From: Thermococcus sp.
GTDB lineage: Archaea > Methanobacteriota_B > Thermococci > Thermococcales > Thermococcaceae
Direction: 5' to 3'
Assembly (NCBI RefSeq): GCF_027023865.1
Contig: NZ_JALVUC010000019.1
Span: 379,803 to 443,802, forward strand
DNA: 64,000 bases
Shown piece by piece: positions 61,911 to 64,000 of this stretch. Position 1 is the stretch's first letter. The number at the start of each line of letters is the position of its first letter. Under the pieces are notes generated by a model. The model ran no database searches, was not told where the DNA came from, and saw only the letters and a list, made by a program, of their open reading frames with translations. A program made the position numbers and the translations under genes.

Positions 61911-62987
61911 ATGGAAGATGAGGAATATATGCATCTCGCGTTAGAACTGGCAAAGAGGGGGGAAGGCTGGGTGAATCCAAACCCGATGGTCGGAGCGGTG
62001 ATAGTCAAGGACGGGGAGATAATCGGCATTGGATGGCACCAGCGCTTCGGCGAGAAGCACGCGGAGGTAAACGCCATAGAAGATGCCAAATCCAAAAGTC
62101 ACGACGTCAAAGATGCTACGATGTACGTAACCCTTGAACCCTGCTCCCACTGGGGGAAGCAACCGCCCTGCTCCGACAGGATAATCAGGGAGGGCTTTAA
62201 GCGGGTTGTCGTTGCGATGGAGGACCCGAACCCCCTCGTGGCAGGCAGGGGGATAGAAAAGATGAGGAAGGCCGAGATAGAGGTTGAGGTTGGCCTTCTC
62301 AAAGATGAAGCCAAGAAGCTCAACGAGATCTTCATAAAGTACATAACGACTAGGATGCCCTTCGTATCCATCAAGCTTGCCCTGACTCTGGACGGCTTCA
62401 TAGCAACTGAAAACGGTTCTTCTCAGTGGATAACCGGTGAGAAGGCCCGTGAGAGGGTTCAGGAGCTCAGGAGGAAGCACATGGCAATAATGGTTGGTTC
62501 TGGGACGGTCCTGGCCGACGACCCGAGGCTTAACTGCAGGCTTGAGAACTGTCCGCTAAAGGTTAAGGTAATCCTCGACCGCTCGGGCAGGGTGGCGGAG
62601 GAGGTGGGGAAGGGCAGGAAGTTCAGACTCTTCGAGGATGGGAGGACGATTTTCTTCACGGAGATGCCGGAGAAGTTTGAGGGCATAGCCGAAGCCTACC
62701 CGATAACCGAGCCGGGGAAAATCCTGAGAAAGCTCGGCGAGCTGGGAATAGACAGCGTTCTCGTAGAGGGCGGGAGGATAGCATGCCAGTTTTTAAGCTA
62801 CGCCGACAAGTTCTACCTATTCTACGGGCCGAAGCTCTTCGGCAACGGGATTAAGCCCTTCGAGTGCCTGAAGGTTGAGGAAGCGAACAATGCGCCTCTC
62901 TTGAGGATAGACTCGATGGAAAGGCTCGGGGAGAGCTTTTTGGTCACTGCTTACTCGGGTGGTTGGAATGTTCAGCGGGATAGTTGA
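61911..62987 (+). CDS. ribD: Bifunctional riboflavin deaminase-reductase
   Basis: The 358-residue RibD has an N-terminal zinc deaminase domain, with HAEVNAI and PCSHWGKQPPC as zinc ligands. From about residue 145 comes a reductase domain with FVSIKLALTLDGFIAT, MVGSGTVLADDPRL and DSVLVEGGRIACQFL. It carries out steps two and three of riboflavin synthesis. TGGTGGTGAG precedes the ATG. Its end overlaps ribE by 20 bases. This bacterial-type rib set is also known from Pyrococcus. Confidence 0.95.
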   Translation: MEDEEYMHLALELAKRGEGWVNPNPMVGAVIVKDGEIIGIGWHQRFGEKHAEVNAIEDAKSKSHDVKDATMYVTLEPCSHWGKQPPCSDRIIREGFKRVVVAMEDPNPLVAGRGIEKMRKAEIEVEVGLLKDEAKKLNEIFIKYITTRMPFVSIKLALTLDGFIATENGSSQWITGEKARERVQELRRKHMAIMVGSGTVLADDPRLNCRLENCPLKVKVILDRSGRVAEEVGKGRKFRLFEDGRTIFFTEMPEKFEGIAEAYPITEPGKILRKLGELGIDSVLVEGGRIACQFLSYADKFYLFYGPKLFGNGIKPFECLKVEEANNAPLLRIDSMERLGESFLVTAYSGGWNVQRDS

Positions 62988-63519
62988 GGCAACCGGTAAA
63001 GCCCGTTACTCTGCCGGAAAGCTCTACGTGGAGGTTCCCTTCGATGTCAGGCCCGGCGATAGTGTGGCGGTAAACGGCGCCTGTCTGACCGTCGTGGACT
63101 TCGACGGGAGAATAGCTACCTTCGACGTCGGTGAGGAGACCCTGAGGAGGACGAACCTGAGGAAAGCTAGGGTCGTCAACCTCGAAAGGGCCATGCCGGC
63201 CAGCGGCCGCTTCGACGGGCACATAGTGACGGGCCACGTTGACGGGACGATCCGCTTCATAGCAAAGAGAACGAGCGGGAACACGACGTGGATGGCCTTC
63301 GAGATGCCACCCGAGAAGTGGGGTGTTGCAGAGAAAGGCTCTATCGCTTTGAACGGCGTCTCTCTTACGGTGGCGAGGGTAGAGAGCAACCGCTTCTGGA
63401 TCCAGGTGATCCCCTACACGCTGGAGAAGACGAACCTCGGCCTCCTAAGGCCCGGCGAGAGGGTGAACTGCGAGATAGATGTCATCGCGAGGTACGTGAG
63501 GAGGATCCTCTCCACTTAA
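62968..63519 (+). CDS. ribE: Riboflavin synthase alpha subunit
   Basis: The 183-residue enzyme dismutates two lumazines to riboflavin. It is made of two lumazine-binding barrels: MFSGIVEATG...VNGACLTVV in the first and FDGHIVTGHVDGT...LNGVSLTVA in the second. GGGTGGTTGGA precedes ATG 62968, inside the end of ribD. This is the bacterial-type RibE rather than the archaeal RibC. Confidence 0.95.
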   Translation: MFSGIVEATGKARYSAGKLYVEVPFDVRPGDSVAVNGACLTVVDFDGRIATFDVGEETLRRTNLRKARVVNLERAMPASGRFDGHIVTGHVDGTIRFIAKRTSGNTTWMAFEMPPEKWGVAEKGSIALNGVSLTVARVESNRFWIQVIPYTLEKTNLGLLRPGERVNCEIDVIARYVRRILST

Positions 63520-63559
63520 TTCCATTTTTGGAACAAATTTTTAAAAGATATGGAACAAA
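63520..63559 (+). promoter_or_regulatory. Paired GAACAAA boxes around the ribB TATA element
   Basis: TTCCATTTTTGGAACAAA (63520-63537) and GATATGGAACAAA (63547-63559) flank the TATA-like TTTTTAAAAG. The GAACAAA cores begin at 63531 and 63553, again 22 bp apart. This gives ribB its own promoter and regulator site right behind the ribE stop. Confidence 0.65.
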
Positions 63560-63580
63560 TTTGCCTCCGGGGAGGAAAAG

Positions 63581-64000
63581 ATGAACTGGAACTCAATAAA
63601 AGAAAAAGTCCTTGATGGAAAAACCATCGTTCTCATTGACGACAGGAGGGAGTTTGAGGCCGATTTGGTTTATCCGGCCGAGATAGCTTCTCCGGAGGTT
63701 GTAAACTTCATGCTCTCGATGAAGGGCCTCCTCTGCCTCACTATGGACATGGAGGAGGCCTTGAAAAGGGGCTTCTTCCCGCTGCCGAGCAAGGAGGGGG
63801 AGACGAACTTTTTGATTCCCGTTGACTACAGGGAAAACTTCACGGGCATAACAGCTGAGGAGAGGGCTTTAACAGCTAAAAAGCTCGTCGAGGGGCTCTC
63901 GGTTGAGCACTTCAGGTATCCGGGCCATCTCCACCTCCTCGGGGGAATTGGCCTGAACAGGCGCCACGGTCACACTGAAGGCTCCCTTGAGCTCATGGAG
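63581..64000 (+). CDS. ribB: 3,4-dihydroxy-2-butanone 4-phosphate synthase, cut by window edge
   Basis: The first 140 codons of RibB convert ribulose 5-phosphate to the four-carbon riboflavin precursor. IVLIDDRREFEADLVYPAE is the acidic metal-binding loop, with EADL where EGDL is common. FTGITAEERALTAKK and HLHLLGG...RHGHTEGSLELM are further active-site segments. GGGGAGGAAAAG precedes the ATG. A RibA domain may follow beyond the window. Confidence 0.93.
   Translation, partial: MNWNSIKEKVLDGKTIVLIDDRREFEADLVYPAEIASPEVVNFMLSMKGLLCLTMDMEEALKRGFFPLPSKEGETNFLIPVDYRENFTGITAEERALTAKKLVEGLSVEHFRYPGHLHLLGGIGLNRRHGHTEGSLELME

Noticed and set aside
1-64000. tRNA or rRNA genes
   Set aside because: No T-arm GGTTCRANNCC with a matching acceptor stem and no rRNA-like sequence was noticed on either strand; a covariance search was not possible.

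Overview
This window reads as a chromosome segment of a hyperthermophilic euryarchaeon of the order Thermococcales, most likely a Thermococcus. Three signs support this. Starts are preceded by GGTGAT/GGAGG ribosome-binding sites downstream of TATA elements. Three secreted proteins end in the Thermococcales-specific CGP-CTERM tail (12320-14337, 5891-7000, 46315-47730). The gene set also fits: CGP proteins, DUF63, archaeal-type PurA, ADP-forming acyl-CoA synthetase, a GltPh-like transporter, archaeal class I aldolase and AlaX. No tRNA or rRNA gene, integrase or transposase was recognised.

Layout. 1-5.7 kb: a cut gene, small membrane proteins, a Ski2-like helicase, an Lrp regulator and tyrosyl-tRNA synthetase. 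5.9-14.3 kb: a cell-surface block with a CGP-CTERM protein, a complete ABC importer (lipoprotein, fused double permease, ATPase), a DUF447 protein and a surface metallophosphoesterase interrupted by an apparent single-base frameshift. 15.1-32.3 kb: one long minus-strand CRISPR-Cas locus. Upstream comes cas6-cas10-csm2-csm3-csm4-csm5-csx1-cas8-cas7-cas5, in which most junctions are overlapping or abutting. Then follow an AT-rich leader, a 25-repeat array, and cas1-cas2-cas4-cas3. A second small array (32044-32344) lies just upstream of cas6. Type III-A and type I-B-like effectors are therefore fused into one operon and probably share one Cas6 and one repeat family.

32.4-50 kb: housekeeping genes. 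They include tRNA modification (trmG10, thiI), ADP-forming acyl-CoA synthetase beta and alpha, an MgtE/SLC41-like transporter (also apparently frameshifted) divergent from two PhoU/TrkA-C proteins, endonuclease III, a PadR regulator, phosphoglycerate kinase, a sodium/aspartate symporter and biotin ligase. 50-52.8 kb: class I fructose-bisphosphate aldolase and a biotin-containing carboxylase/decarboxylase subunit, the likely substrate of the nearby biotin ligase.

52.9-56.7 kb: a four-gene unit of CstA-like transporter, small acidic protein, ArsA/Get3-type ATPase and anchored protein, which I regard as the best candidate for an undescribed system. 56.8-58.9 kb: an AbrB/PIN toxin-antitoxin pair, a lysophospholipase-like hydrolase and a membrane protein. 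58.9-64 kb: purA, prolyl endopeptidase and a riboflavin cluster (ribD-ribE-ribB). Both rib promoters carry paired GAACAAA boxes spaced exactly 22 bp across the TATA element.

The two frameshifted genes each need one extra base, next to a four-base homopolymer, to restore the frame. This may be a sequencing artefact rather than biology.
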